A DNA stretch of 64,000 bases. It comes from Erysipelotrichaceae bacterium (lineage in GTDB: Bacteria; Bacillota_I; Bacilli_A; RFN20; CAG-826). The DNA is taken from NCBI GenBank assembly GCA_015059185.1, contig SVAY01000004.1:1-64000 (forward strand). The letters are read 5' to 3'. Shown piece after piece: positions 25,477 to 33,029 of this stretch (positions are counted from its first letter, which is position 1; each line of letters starts with the position of its first letter). The notes beneath the pieces were generated by a model. It worked only from the letters and a program-made list of their open reading frames with translations. It was not told the DNA's origin and did no database searches. The position numbers and the translations under genes are program-made.

Positions 25477-26726
25477 CATTTCTAACTTCCACATTAGGAT
25501 GCAAAGTTAATAGTTATGAAAGTTATGCCGTCTCAAGCTACTTAATGAAAGACGGTTTTACTTATGATAAAGATCATCCTGATGTCGTCATTATTAATAC
25601 TTGTAGCGTCACTCATGTCGCTGATCAAAAATCACGCCAACATATCCGTAGCTTAAAAAAGAAATATCCTTACGCGATTATTGTTGTAATGGGATGTTAC
25701 GCCCAAGGTAATGCTGATTATATTAAAGAAGAATGTGGAGCGGATATTATCATCGGTACTTCTAAAAGAAGTCAAATCGCTAATTTAATTAAAGAATATC
25801 TTGTAGATAAAAAACAAATAGTGGAAGTAGAAGCTAATCCTCGTCAGTTTTGTTATGAAGAACTTGGTATTGCCTCTTATAGCGAGAATATCCGTGCTTA
25901 TTTAAAGATCCAAGATGGGTGCGATAATTTCTGTAGTTATTGCATTGTTCCTTATCGAAGAGGAAAAGCAAGAAGTAGAGATTTTGATTCTATCATCTTG
26001 GAAGCAAAAGAACTTGTGAAAATGGGTTATAAAGAAATAGTCTTAACCGGTATACATGTTGGAATGTATGGACAAGATATTGGTACAACATTTTCTAATT
26101 TAGTTGAAGAATTAACTAAAATTGATGATTTATACCGCATTCGTATCTCTTCCATTGAAGAAAGTGAAATCGATGATAAATTAATTGACCTTGTTGCCCA
26201 TAATTCTAAAGTTGCGAAACATCTTCATATCCCACTTCAAAGTGGAAGTGATCCAATACTTAAAAGGATGGCAAGAAAATATAACACTGAACAGTTTTAC
26301 ACTAAACTTGCAAAGATTAGAAGATTATTGCCTAATGTATGTTTCACAACTGATTTAATCGTTGGTTTCCCAGGAGAAACACATGAGGATTTCTTAAATT
26401 CATATAACTTTATTCAAAAAGTAGGATTTAACCAAGTTCACTGTTTCCCTTATTCTATTCGTCCTGGTAGTGTCGCTGCTTCATTTAAAGATCAGATTGA
26501 TCCAAGTGTGAAAAATGAAAGGGTTGCTAAGATATTAGAACTCTCTAATAGATTATGGGATCAATATAATAAGATAAATGATGGTAAAGAAGTGGATGTC
26601 ATCATTGAAAAGTATGACAATAATAAAAAATGTTATGTAGGACATTCATCAAATTATTTGTTAATACAAATAAAAGATGATAACCTCAAAGTTGGTTCAA
26701 TAGTAAAAACTATATATAAATATTGA
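25473..26726 (+). CDS. mtaB: MtaB, tRNA t6A37 methylthiotransferase
   Basis: Radical SAM methylthiotransferase that converts t6A37 to ms2t6A in tRNAs reading ANN codons, 417 residues. The N-terminal UPF0004 domain has Cys residues in TLGCKVN, NTCSVT and GCYAQ for one Fe-S cluster; the radical SAM site is QDGCDNFCSYCIVPYRRG. A C-terminal TRAM-like region follows (DVIIEKYD...). AGGAGTAAGAA precedes the start. Last gene of the run beginning with DUF2804. Confidence 0.95.
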   Translation: MTFLTSTLGCKVNSYESYAVSSYLMKDGFTYDKDHPDVVIINTCSVTHVADQKSRQHIRSLKKKYPYAIIVVMGCYAQGNADYIKEECGADIIIGTSKRSQIANLIKEYLVDKKQIVEVEANPRQFCYEELGIASYSENIRAYLKIQDGCDNFCSYCIVPYRRGKARSRDFDSIILEAKELVKMGYKEIVLTGIHVGMYGQDIGTTFSNLVEELTKIDDLYRIRISSIEESEIDDKLIDLVAHNSKVAKHLHIPLQSGSDPILKRMARKYNTEQFYTKLAKIRRLLPNVCFTTDLIVGFPGETHEDFLNSYNFIQKVGFNQVHCFPYSIRPGSVAASFKDQIDPSVKNERVAKILELSNRLWDQYNKINDGKEVDVIIEKYDNNKKCYVGHSSNYLLIQIKDDNLKVGSIVKTIYKY

Positions 26727-26760
26727 TTCAATCGATATAATTTTAGGAAAACTAGAAGAT

Positions 26761-26793
26761 GACATAAATTTCGTTGACTTATGTCTCTTTTTA
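26761..26793 (+). terminator. Terminator after mtaB
   Basis: Stem GACATAA / TTATGTC with an 11-base loop, then a T-rich tract. Confidence 0.75.
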
Positions 26794-26832
26794 TTAATAT
26801 AATAATGAGCGTTGTTATAGGAGGAAAAAATA

Positions 26833-27069
26833 ATGGCAGTCCCACAAAGAAGAATATCAAAAACTCGTAAGAGATTAAGAAGAACACATTTTAAACTCGA
26901 AGTTGAAGGATTAGTCAGTTGCCCAAACTGTGGTGAAATGATTAAAGCCCATCACGTCTGTCCAAAATGTGGATATTACGCTGGCAAAGCTACTTACTTA
27001 AACGGCAAGCTCGTGAAAGAAGAAAAGAAAGCTGCTCCAGCTAAAAAAGCTAGTAAGAAAGCTAAATAA
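26833..27069 (+). CDS. rpmF: 50S ribosomal protein L32
   Basis: Zinc-binding ribosomal protein bL32, 78 residues. It starts with [19 protein letters not shown] and has the two Cys pairs CPNCG and CPKCG. The end carries an Ala/Lys-rich tail of about 20 residues ([14 protein letters not shown]) beyond the usual ~58-residue form. A strong AGGAGG ribosome binding site and separate terminators before and after make it monocistronic. Confidence 0.97.
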   Translation: MAVPQRRISKTRKRLRRTHFKLEVEGLVSCPNCGEMIKAHHVCPKCGYYAGKATYLNGKLVKEEKKAAPAKKASKKAK

Positions 27070-27094
27070 GAGGTTTATAACGCCTCTTTTCTTT
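27068..27094 (+). terminator. Terminator of rpmF
   Basis: Stem AAGAGG / CCTCTT with a 9-base loop and T run, overlapping the rpmF stop codon. Confidence 0.75.
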
Positions 27095-27101
27095 TATCCT
27101 T

Positions 27102-27737
27102 ATGGAACTAAATAAATATATTGATCATACTTTACTTAAACCAGACGCAACAATCGATGATATCTTCGCTTTATGTAATGAAGCTAAGGAACATCACTTT
27201 ATGAGTGTCTGTGTTAACCCTTGTTACGTTCCTTTTGCTAAAACCTATTTAGAAGGAACGGATGTCAAAGTATGCACTGTCATTGGTTTTCCTTTAGGAA
27301 ATAATTTAACTAGAACTAAGGTCGATGAAACTAAACAAGCGATTGATTGTGGAGCAGATGAAATTGATATGGTCATTAATGTTGGGATGCTTAAGGCCCA
27401 TCAAGATGATTATGTAAAAGAAGAAATTATTCTGATCCGTCAAGCATCTTTAGGTCACATCTTAAAAGTCATTATTGAAACGTGCTTATTAACCGATGAA
27501 GAAAAGGTGAGAGCCTGTTTACTTGCTAAGGATGCGGGTGCAGATTTTGTGAAGACTAGTACTGGTTTCTCTAAAGGTGGCGCGACAGTAGAAGATGTGA
27601 GATTAATGAGAAAGACCGTAGGAAACGATATGGGAGTGAAAGCGAGTGGGGGAATTCGCACCCACGAAGACTTATTAAAGATGATTGAAGCTGGAGCAAC
27701 TCGTATCGGCACCAGTAACGGTACAAAAATTATATAA
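27102..27737 (+). CDS. deoC: Deoxyribose-phosphate aldolase DeoC
   Basis: Class I aldolase splitting 2-deoxyribose 5-phosphate into glyceraldehyde 3-phosphate and acetaldehyde in nucleoside salvage, 211 residues. Visible are the opening [31 protein letters not shown], the Schiff-base lysine in [10 protein letters not shown] and the phosphate loop [12 protein letters not shown]. No Shine-Dalgarno sequence is seen in the short gap after the rpmF terminator, so initiation is either unusual or leaderless. No other deo genes are adjacent. Confidence 0.96.
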   Translation: MELNKYIDHTLLKPDATIDDIFALCNEAKEHHFMSVCVNPCYVPFAKTYLEGTDVKVCTVIGFPLGNNLTRTKVDETKQAIDCGADEIDMVINVGMLKAHQDDYVKEEIILIRQASLGHILKVIIETCLLTDEEKVRACLLAKDAGADFVKTSTGFSKGGATVEDVRLMRKTVGNDMGVKASGGIRTHEDLLKMIEAGATRIGTSNGTKII

Positions 27738-27800
27738 ATAATTATTGATTCTCGATTCGTAAATAAAATATAATACTTGAGGTACTAAGGAGGTGAAACT

Positions 27801-27977
27801 ATGCCAAAGATCGTTGTAAAAGAAAATGAATCTCTCGATGATGCATTACGTCGTTTCAAGAGACAAGTCAATAAGGCTGGCACCATCCAAGAGTGCAAAA
27901 AAAGAGAATTCTTTCTTAAAACAGGCTTAAAGAGAAAAGCTAAGAGCGAGAATGCTCGTAGAAAAAATCGTAAATAA
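27801..27977 (+). CDS. rpsU: 30S ribosomal protein S21
   Basis: A 58-residue protein reading [19 protein letters not shown], then the basic [15 protein letters not shown] region and a Lys/Arg-rich tail, the standard form of bS21. A perfect AAGGAGGTGA ribosome binding site lies 4 bases before the ATG, fitting a highly translated gene. bS21 helps initiation by sitting near the anti-Shine-Dalgarno end of 16S rRNA. Monocistronic with its own terminator. Confidence 0.97.
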   Translation: MPKIVVKENESLDDALRRFKRQVNKAGTIQECKKREFFLKTGLKRKAKSENARRKNRK

Positions 27978-27982
27978 GAATT

Positions 27983-28005
27983 AGAAGGGTTATCCCTTCT
28001 TTTTT
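27983..28005 (+). terminator. Terminator of rpsU
   Basis: Perfect stem AGAAGGG / CCCTTCT with loop TTAT, then six T residues. Confidence 0.9.
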
Positions 28006-28023
28006 GATTTATAAGAGGTGGGT

Positions 28024-28749
28024 ATGAAAAATAATGTATTTGAATATGAAAAAGAAATAACTTCAATTGATGTTGATTTTAATTTAGACATGAAATTATC
28101 TAGCTTATTCATCTATTTCCAAGAAATTGCTTGTTTACATGCAGAAGAATTAGGTGTTGGTAATGATGCGACTATTGATAAAGACTTACATTGGATTATT
28201 ACCCGCTTTAATCTTGAAATTAATAGAATGCCTAGATATGGCGATAAGGTGGTCTTTAAGACTTATCCAGGTAACAATAATAATTTCTTCTATTATCGTC
28301 ATTTTATCGTTACTGATAAAAAAGATAATGTATTAGTTAAAGGTAATAGTGTCTGGGCTGTGATTGACGGGAAAACTCGTCAAGTGAAGCGTGACCCATT
28401 TAACGGTTATTCTCTTCCTATATGTGCTCTAGAAGGAGAGTTACCTAATCCAGAAAAGATTAGAGAAACTGCTACTGATTATTTATTCACTAAAAAGATT
28501 AGATATAGTGATATTGATCTTAATACCCATTTAAATAACACACGTTATATTGAACTTATCCAAGACGCATTTGATTTAGATTTTTATAAAACTCATAAAA
28601 TTAAGTCCTTTAATATTAACTATAATGCTGAATTTAAAGCGGGAGATGAAGTGAGTGTCTATACTTCAAATTCTAACCCTGTTATTGTGAGTGGAAGAAA
28701 AGATGATAAAGAACATTTTGTTGCCTCATTGGAATTTAAGAAAATATGA
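28024..28749 (+). CDS. Acyl-ACP thioesterase
   Basis: Hydrolyses acyl-acyl carrier protein to free fatty acids (FatA/B-like, double hotdog fold), about 241 residues. The N-terminal hotdog includes SSLFIYFQEIACLHAEELGVG and WIITRFNLEI; the second has the family motif DIDLNTHLNNTRYIEL, containing the conserved Asp, Asn and His residues. The ATG at 28024 is chosen over the GTG at 28018 because AGAGGTGG immediately precedes it. Its TGA stop overlaps the next gene by 4 bases, and this use of TGA as stop argues for the standard code. Confidence 0.92.
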   Translation: MKNNVFEYEKEITSIDVDFNLDMKLSSLFIYFQEIACLHAEELGVGNDATIDKDLHWIITRFNLEINRMPRYGDKVVFKTYPGNNNNFFYYRHFIVTDKKDNVLVKGNSVWAVIDGKTRQVKRDPFNGYSLPICALEGELPNPEKIRETATDYLFTKKIRYSDIDLNTHLNNTRYIELIQDAFDLDFYKTHKIKSFNINYNAEFKAGDEVSVYTSNSNPVIVSGRKDDKEHFVASLEFKKI

Positions 28750-29375
28750 AATATTTAGTAATAGTTTCAACATTATTTGTCATTGGATCATTAGTCGGTT
28801 GGCTCATTGAATTATTCTTCCGTCGATTTGTTTCTCAAAAGAAATGGATGAATCCAGGCTTTTTAACTGGACCATATTTACCAATCTATGGCTTTGGAGT
28901 GGTGGTACTTTATGGAGTTAGCAATATTCCTTTAGGAATCAATATTGTGGCCTGGGATGTAGTTGTTAGGATACTTATTATTGGAGTTGGTATGACTCTA
29001 ATTGAATTTATTGCCGGCTTAATCTTTATTAAAGGATTTGGCATTAAATTATGGGACTATAGCAACCGTAAAGGAAATATTATGGGTATTATCTGCCCAA
29101 TCTTCTCTTTAGCCTGGCTCGTAGTTGGTTCTTTATATTATTTCTTACTTAATCCTTTACTTGTAGAAGGAATTACTTGGATCAGTGAAAACCTTATCTA
29201 TACGTATTTTGTAGGAGGAGTGATGGGTATGATGCTTGTTGACTTCTCTTATTCCATCCACCTTGCAACTAAATTAAAAGAATTCAAAGAATTAGGTGAT
29301 CTTAGATTTGAAGATTTCAAAAAAGAATTCAAAAAGAGGATTAATAACCTAAAAGAAGAAATAGTGAATAAATAA
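28746..29375 (+). CDS. Putative ABC-transporter-permease-like membrane protein (CmpB/PF06541 type)
   Basis: A 209-residue membrane protein with about five hydrophobic segments. Phrases such as GWLIELFFRRF, NPGFLTGPYLPIYGFG and LWDYSNRKGNIMGIICPIFSLAW match the family annotated as putative ABC transporter permease type B (PF06541), although no ABC partner is known for it. A hydrophilic tail of about 40 residues follows. It overlaps the thioesterase gene by 4 bases, suggesting a membrane-lipid link. Confidence 0.82.
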   Translation: MKYLVIVSTLFVIGSLVGWLIELFFRRFVSQKKWMNPGFLTGPYLPIYGFGVVVLYGVSNIPLGINIVAWDVVVRILIIGVGMTLIEFIAGLIFIKGFGIKLWDYSNRKGNIMGIICPIFSLAWLVVGSLYYFLLNPLLVEGITWISENLIYTYFVGGVMGMMLVDFSYSIHLATKLKEFKELGDLRFEDFKKEFKKRINNLKEEIVNK

Positions 29376-29445
29376 GATTAAAGATAAATATCTTTGTAAT
29401 AGGCTTGACATAATTACCTTAAAACATTAAGATAAAAAGGCACCT

Positions 29446-29521
29446 CGCGGAGTAGAGCAGTGGTAGCTCGTCAGGCCCATAACCTGAAGGTCGATGTGTT
29501 CAAATCCATCCTCCGCAACCA
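29446..29521 (+). tRNA. Initiator tRNA-fMet (CAT), atypical
   Basis: Acceptor CGCGGAG / CTCCGCA leaves the C1-A72 mismatch that marks initiators; anticodon CAT; encoded CCA; T-loop TTCAAAT. Three departures: the anticodon stem TCAGG / CCTGA has only two of the three conserved G-C pairs (position 29-41 is A-T); the anticodon loop CCCATAA has C at position 33 instead of T; and the T-stem GATGTG / CCATC needs a bulged T. It directly precedes the accessory cassette array. Confidence 0.88.
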
Positions 29522-29530
29522 GTGATTATT

Positions 29531-29561
29531 ACAGTATCGATATTAATCGGTACTGTTTTTT
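29531..29561 (+). terminator. Terminator of tRNA-fMet (module copy 1)
   Basis: An 11-bp stem ACAGTATCGAT / ATCGGTACTGT with loop ATT(A), then six T residues. Confidence 0.9.
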
Positions 29562-29586
29562 GTTATATTGTTCATGAGGTGATTTT
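29531..29586 (+). repeat. Terminator/ribosome-binding-site module, copy 1
   Basis: Stem ACAGTATCGAT / ATCGGTACTGT with T run, then TTGTTATATTGTTCATGAGG and a GATTTT spacer to the ATG of the next gene. The same hairpin and following bases recur before the genes at 30734 and 31464, and in weaker form after 32681. This copy sits right behind the initiator tRNA and terminates it. Confidence 0.85.
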
Positions 29587-30576
29587 ATGAAAGAAAAGGT
29601 TTTGAAAGTATTAAAAATAATCGGAATCGTGGTGTTTTTCCCTTTAGTATTTTTGTTTTGCTTAACATGTATTGTTGTCAATGTGGTTCTTACTGCAATC
29701 GATAAGAAAAGAATTAATACTCCTCTTGGGGAATTTGTTGAAGTGAATGGCCATAGAATGAGTGTTTTAATAAAAGGAGAAGGAAAGCACACTTTAGTAT
29801 TTCTTCCTGGACTCGGAAGTGATTCCCCGATTTTGGAATTTAAGCCCCTTTATTCTAAGTTTGAAAATGAATATCGCATTATTGTGCCTGAGAAGTTTGG
29901 CTATGGACAAAGTGATATTGTGAAATGCAAACGTGACATTAAAACAACAGTTAAAGAATATCGTGAAGCATTGTCTAAATTAGGTATCAAAGGACCATTT
30001 ATATTGTGTGCCCATTCTAACGGAGGAAACGAAGTAGAATATTGGGAACAGAATTATCCAGAAGAAGTGGAAACTTTTATTGGTTTTGATACAAATCTTG
30101 CTGCCTATGAGGATGATTGGGATTTCAAAGTTAGTTCTTGGGATAAGTTTATGATCTGGCTTTTTAGAGTTACTGGATGGAATAGAAAAGTGGTTAGGCC
30201 AGGCCTTAAAAAACTTTTAACTAAAGAAGAAAGAAAAATTGTAAGATGCCTAGCTAATAGAAATACGGATAACTACGATATTTTGAGTGAGGCCTGTATT
30301 TTCAATAGCGTTGCTGGTAAGTCGGTTATTAATGAAAAACCTCTTCCAACTCAGCCAACCCTTCAATTCGTTAGTATGCCAGAATGGTATATCAAAGGTG
30401 AAGAAGGTCATGAATTAGATGATGAAGCTAAAAGATGGTTAAAGGCACACGAAGACTTAGTTAATGCCTCCATAAATGGCAAAATTGTTTTCCCTTCTGA
30501 TTGGCACTGTCTCCATATTGTCAACGTTGATAAGGTATATGAAGAAATGGATAAATACTTAAAAGAAGTGCTGTAG
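29587..30576 (+). CDS. Membrane-anchored alpha/beta hydrolase
   Basis: A 329-residue hydrolase of unknown substrate. An N-terminal membrane helix (about 10-35) precedes the fold: oxyanion region LVFLPGLGSDSP, nucleophile elbow AHSNGG with Ser near residue 143, and a late His in DWHCLH near 301. No lipobox is seen. GAGGTGATTTT precedes the ATG. Its TAG stop codon forms part of the first GTAGCATT repeat of the following module, so the C-terminus may have been set by that element. First gene of the accessory array. Confidence 0.82.
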   Translation: MKEKVLKVLKIIGIVVFFPLVFLFCLTCIVVNVVLTAIDKKRINTPLGEFVEVNGHRMSVLIKGEGKHTLVFLPGLGSDSPILEFKPLYSKFENEYRIIVPEKFGYGQSDIVKCKRDIKTTVKEYREALSKLGIKGPFILCAHSNGGNEVEYWEQNYPEEVETFIGFDTNLAAYEDDWDFKVSSWDKFMIWLFRVTGWNRKVVRPGLKKLLTKEERKIVRCLANRNTDNYDILSEACIFNSVAGKSVINEKPLPTQPTLQFVSMPEWYIKGEEGHELDDEAKRWLKAHEDLVNASINGKIVFPSDWHCLHIVNVDKVYEEMDKYLKEVL

Positions 30577-30733
30577 CATTTAGAAGGTTTGTGTAGCATT
30601 TTGCCTTCTGCTGTGGCATACAGGTAGCAAAGCGTAGCAATTGTATTATTTCTTGCGTCTATTTCCAATTGTTAATTACGGTATCGATGCAAATCGGTGC
30701 TGTTTTTTGTTATATTGTTCATGAGGTGATTAT
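30573..30733 (+). repeat. Cassette-boundary module, copy 2
   Basis: Parts in order: GTAGCATT-type motifs at 30573, 30593, 30613 (GTGGCATA) and 30634, spaced 20-21 bases; a block TGTATTATTTCTTGCGT-Y-TATTTCCAATTGT shared with copy 3; a hairpin ACGGTATCGAT / ATCGGTGCTGT with T run (30678-30708) that keeps pairing by wobbles; and the TTGTTATATTGTTCATGAGG segment shared with copy 1. Confidence 0.8.
30678..30708 (+). terminator. Terminator in module copy 2
   Basis: An 11-bp stem ACGGTATCGAT / ATCGGTGCTGT (with G-T pairs) and six T residues, after the hydrolase gene. Confidence 0.85.
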
Positions 30734-31255
30734 ATGTTGGAGAAAGTCAGAAATTATCAACTAAAACATAAGAATCTAAAACTAATTCCTATCACGACTG
30801 AAAACTATTGGGAAATAGGTTGGCTTGAACTTAAGAAAGAACAAGAAGAATTCGTTGGCGATAATTTTAAATCAATGGCCTATGCTTATGCGACTGTGAT
30901 GGAAGGGAAATACGCAAAAGCTTTTGGCATTTATGATGGAGACGAATCTGTTGGCTTTTTACTTATTGGACATAATTCATATGACTTCGAGGGATGTCCA
31001 GAAACACTTAAGCATAGTTATGATCTATGGAGAATCATGATTGATAAAGATTATCAAAATAAAGGATATGGCAAAGACGCAGTCAAATTAGCACTTGATT
31101 ATATCTTAACTTTTCCTGATGGAGAGGAAGATATCATTACTACTAGCTACGTAGAAGGTAACAAAGTCGCTAAGCATATATATGAATCATTCGGTTTTGA
31201 ACCAAACGGAGATAATTACGAAGACGAAATTACTTTAGTACTCAAGGTAAAATAA
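30734..31255 (+). CDS. GNAT acetyltransferase, BltD/spermine acetyltransferase-like
   Basis: A 173-residue N-acetyltransferase. The acetyl-CoA site is DLWRIMIDKDYQNKGYGKDA (Q-x-x-G-x-G), followed by TSYVEGNKVAKHIYESFGFE. The layout is like Bacillus BltD, which acetylates polyamines; with potABCD nearby this is plausible but unproven. It has the same GAGGTGATT ribosome binding segment as the gene at 29587, and is the second gene of the array. Confidence 0.85.
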   Translation: MLEKVRNYQLKHKNLKLIPITTENYWEIGWLELKKEQEEFVGDNFKSMAYAYATVMEGKYAKAFGIYDGDESVGFLLIGHNSYDFEGCPETLKHSYDLWRIMIDKDYQNKGYGKDAVKLALDYILTFPDGEEDIITTSYVEGNKVAKHIYESFGFEPNGDNYEDEITLVLKVK

Positions 31256-31258
31256 GGG

Positions 31259-31378
31259 TGTACCATTTTCTCTTAATGTTGTACCACTTTCTATACGAGC
31301 CGTACCATTTGTATTATTTCTTGCGTTTATTTCCAATTGTAAGTTACAGTATCGATATTAATCGGTACTGTTTTTGTT
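31259..31378 (+). repeat. Cassette-boundary module, copy 3
   Basis: GTACCA-(T/C)TT motifs begin at exactly 21-base intervals (31260, 31281, 31302). Then follow the TGTATTATTTCTTGCGT block shared with copy 2, and the hairpin ACAGTATCGAT / ATCGGTACTGT with T run (31346-31375). On the minus strand the shared block reads LTIGN-(R/K)-RKK-stop in both copies, which could be the last codons of a deleted transposase. Confidence 0.8.
31346..31375 (+). terminator. Terminator in module copy 3
   Basis: The same 11-bp stem as behind tRNA-fMet, followed by five T residues; ends the acetyltransferase transcript. Confidence 0.87.
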
Positions 31379-31463
31379 ATAAAATAGAATAAATAATTTA
31401 GAAAAACTTAAAATATTTGTAATTTTTCCAAGATGATGCAATAATAGAGTCGAGGTATTTAAT

Positions 31464-32681
31464 ATGTTATTAAAACGTGAAAATTGTTTATCAAGAATAA
31501 GGCCATTTTATAATGCTGATGTTATTAAAATACTTACAGGTTCAAGAAGAGCTGGAAAGTCCAAAGTCATTGAATTAATCATTCAAGAACTAAAAGAATC
31601 AGGAATAAAAGATAAAGACATCATCTATATCAATTTTGAAGATTTGAAATACGATGAGATTGACGATTATAAAAAGTTGAATACTTATGTATTAAAACAT
31701 AAAGGTAATAGCAAACAATACTTATTTTTTGATGAAATTCAACACGTTGCTTCTTTTGAAAAAGCCATCAATTCATTTCGAGTTTCTTTTGATTGCTCTA
31801 TTTTTATTACAGGATCTAATTCGAAAATGCTATCTTCTGAAATCTCTACATTGTTAACTGGTAGAATCATTGAGTTTAATATTTATCCGTTTACATTTTT
31901 TGAATCGAATGAATATTTAAAATTGAGTCGTCTTCAGGAAATAGATTTTAATAATTATCTTCGTTTAGGCGGTTATCCATTGCGTTTAGAAATAGGTAAT
32001 GAAAAAGCTGAAAGAGATTATTTGAACGAGCTATTTGATAACATATGTAAGAAAGATATCTTTGCCAGAGATTCCGAAATCGAAAAGAACAAATTTATTA
32101 AAATTGCGAAATATGTCTTGCTAAATGCAGGATGTGATTTTAACCCTGAAAAAATATACAATTATTTAAAAACTGAAAATAGTGGTAAAGAGTATTGTGC
32201 CTTGAGTTCTATATACAATTATTTAGAAAAAATGGAAATGAGCTTTCTTATTAAACCAATCTATCGATATAACATTGCCGGTAAAACCATTCTTAAATCT
32301 AACCCAAAATACTATGCCATCGATAATGGCATGAGATATATATGTTCTAATGGAAATAATTATGATCGAGGTAAATTTTTAGAGAATGTAGTTTTGCTAG
32401 AACTTTTATCAAGAGATTATGAAGTTTTTGTGGGTAAAACATATAAAGGAGAAGTGGATTTCATCGCTTCTAAAAATGGCAAGAAATGCTTTATACAGGT
32501 TGCACTGACAATGGAGCAGCAAGAGACAATTGAAAGAGAGTTTAAAGCCTTCAGTCCAATTAAAGACGGATCGCCTAAATATGTTTTATCACTGGATAAA
32601 GTTGATATGTCTCATGATGGCATTACGCATTTCAATGTCATAGACTTTTTGCTTGGCAAAGTCGAATTATATATCAGTTAG
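31464..32681 (+). CDS. AAA-family ATPase with DUF4143 domain (1)
   Basis: A 405-residue ATPase: Walker A GSRRAGKS near residues 26-33, Walker B YLFFDEIQH near 85-93, the sensor-like FITGSNSKMLSSE, and a C-terminal DUF4143/nuclease-like region ending with GEVDFIAS and FIQVALTM (D-x-Q-V pattern as in restriction-type folds). Such ATPases are abundant and mobile in gut bacteria; their role is unknown. Paralogous to the gene at 42748 (both begin R-E-x-x-L-S-(R/K)-I-R-P-F-Y), and both lie behind tRNA genes between repeats. Confidence 0.88.
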   Translation: MLLKRENCLSRIRPFYNADVIKILTGSRRAGKSKVIELIIQELKESGIKDKDIIYINFEDLKYDEIDDYKKLNTYVLKHKGNSKQYLFFDEIQHVASFEKAINSFRVSFDCSIFITGSNSKMLSSEISTLLTGRIIEFNIYPFTFFESNEYLKLSRLQEIDFNNYLRLGGYPLRLEIGNEKAERDYLNELFDNICKKDIFARDSEIEKNKFIKIAKYVLLNAGCDFNPEKIYNYLKTENSGKEYCALSSIYNYLEKMEMSFLIKPIYRYNIAGKTILKSNPKYYAIDNGMRYICSNGNNYDRGKFLENVVLLELLSRDYEVFVGKTYKGEVDFIASKNGKKCFIQVALTMEQQETIEREFKAFSPIKDGSPKYVLSLDKVDMSHDGITHFNVIDFLLGKVELYIS

Positions 32682-32691
32682 AATATAAGAT

Positions 32692-32807
32692 GTATCACTT
32701 GTGGAGAATACAACCCAGCTTTTTAGGGCAAAAAAGTATCACTTTAGTAATCTGCTTTCAAATGTAAACAACAGTATTGATAGTCAATGTCAGTACTGTT
32801 GTTTTAT
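32692..32807 (+). repeat. Cassette-boundary module, copy 4 (degenerate)
   Basis: GTATCACTT motifs at 32692 and 32736 (44 bases apart, about two periods), then CTTTCAAATGTAA resembling ATTTCCAATTGTAA of the other modules, and a hairpin with ends ACAGTA / TACTGT and TTGTTTT (32771-32805). The same order of parts as copies 2 and 3 but more diverged. Confidence 0.6.
32771..32805 (+). terminator. Terminator in module copy 4
   Basis: Hairpin ACAGTA-T-TGA / TCA-ATGTCAG-TACTGT with an interrupted T-rich tail, after the DUF4143 ATPase. Confidence 0.55.
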
Positions 32808-32890
32808 GCCAAAATAAGCGAAAAACAACAATAACTTTTATATTTTTACACTGCTTAAAAATAGATAATTTTGGTATTATCAACTTTTCA

Positions 32891-32905
32891 TTAAGCAATG
32901 CTTAA
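32891..32905. promoter_or_regulatory. Perfect palindrome, possible operator
   Basis: TTAAGCA-A-TGCTTAA is a perfect 15-base palindrome 125 bases before the XRE regulator gene. It is a candidate binding site for that or another regulator. The rest of the 348-base gap (32682-33029) holds module copy 4 and no gene. Confidence 0.45.
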
Positions 32906-32926
32906 AGTATTTATATACAACTTATA

Positions 32927-32964
32927 GTTGAGAGAAATTACAACCTTTGGTTTATTCGCTCAAC
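32927..32964. promoter_or_regulatory. Inverted repeat before the XRE gene
   Basis: GTTGAG-N26-CTCAAC forms a spaced inverted repeat 66 bases before the XRE gene start. It could form a leader hairpin or be an operator pair; there is no T run, so it is not a terminator. Confidence 0.35.
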
Positions 32965-33029
32965 GTAATTTCGATACAATTTTTCTTGACGAGGATAAAT
33001 AATGAGAGTGTGCCAAGGAGGAAGAGTTT

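Noticed and set aside
28024-28749. Mycoplasma genetic code (TGA as Trp)
   Set aside because: This gene and rsmE end on TGA at the expected family length and overlap the next start codon there; the standard code fits.
30573-31310. CRISPR array
   Set aside because: The repeat units are only about 8-9 bases, the spacers are too short and unequal in role, and no cas genes are present.
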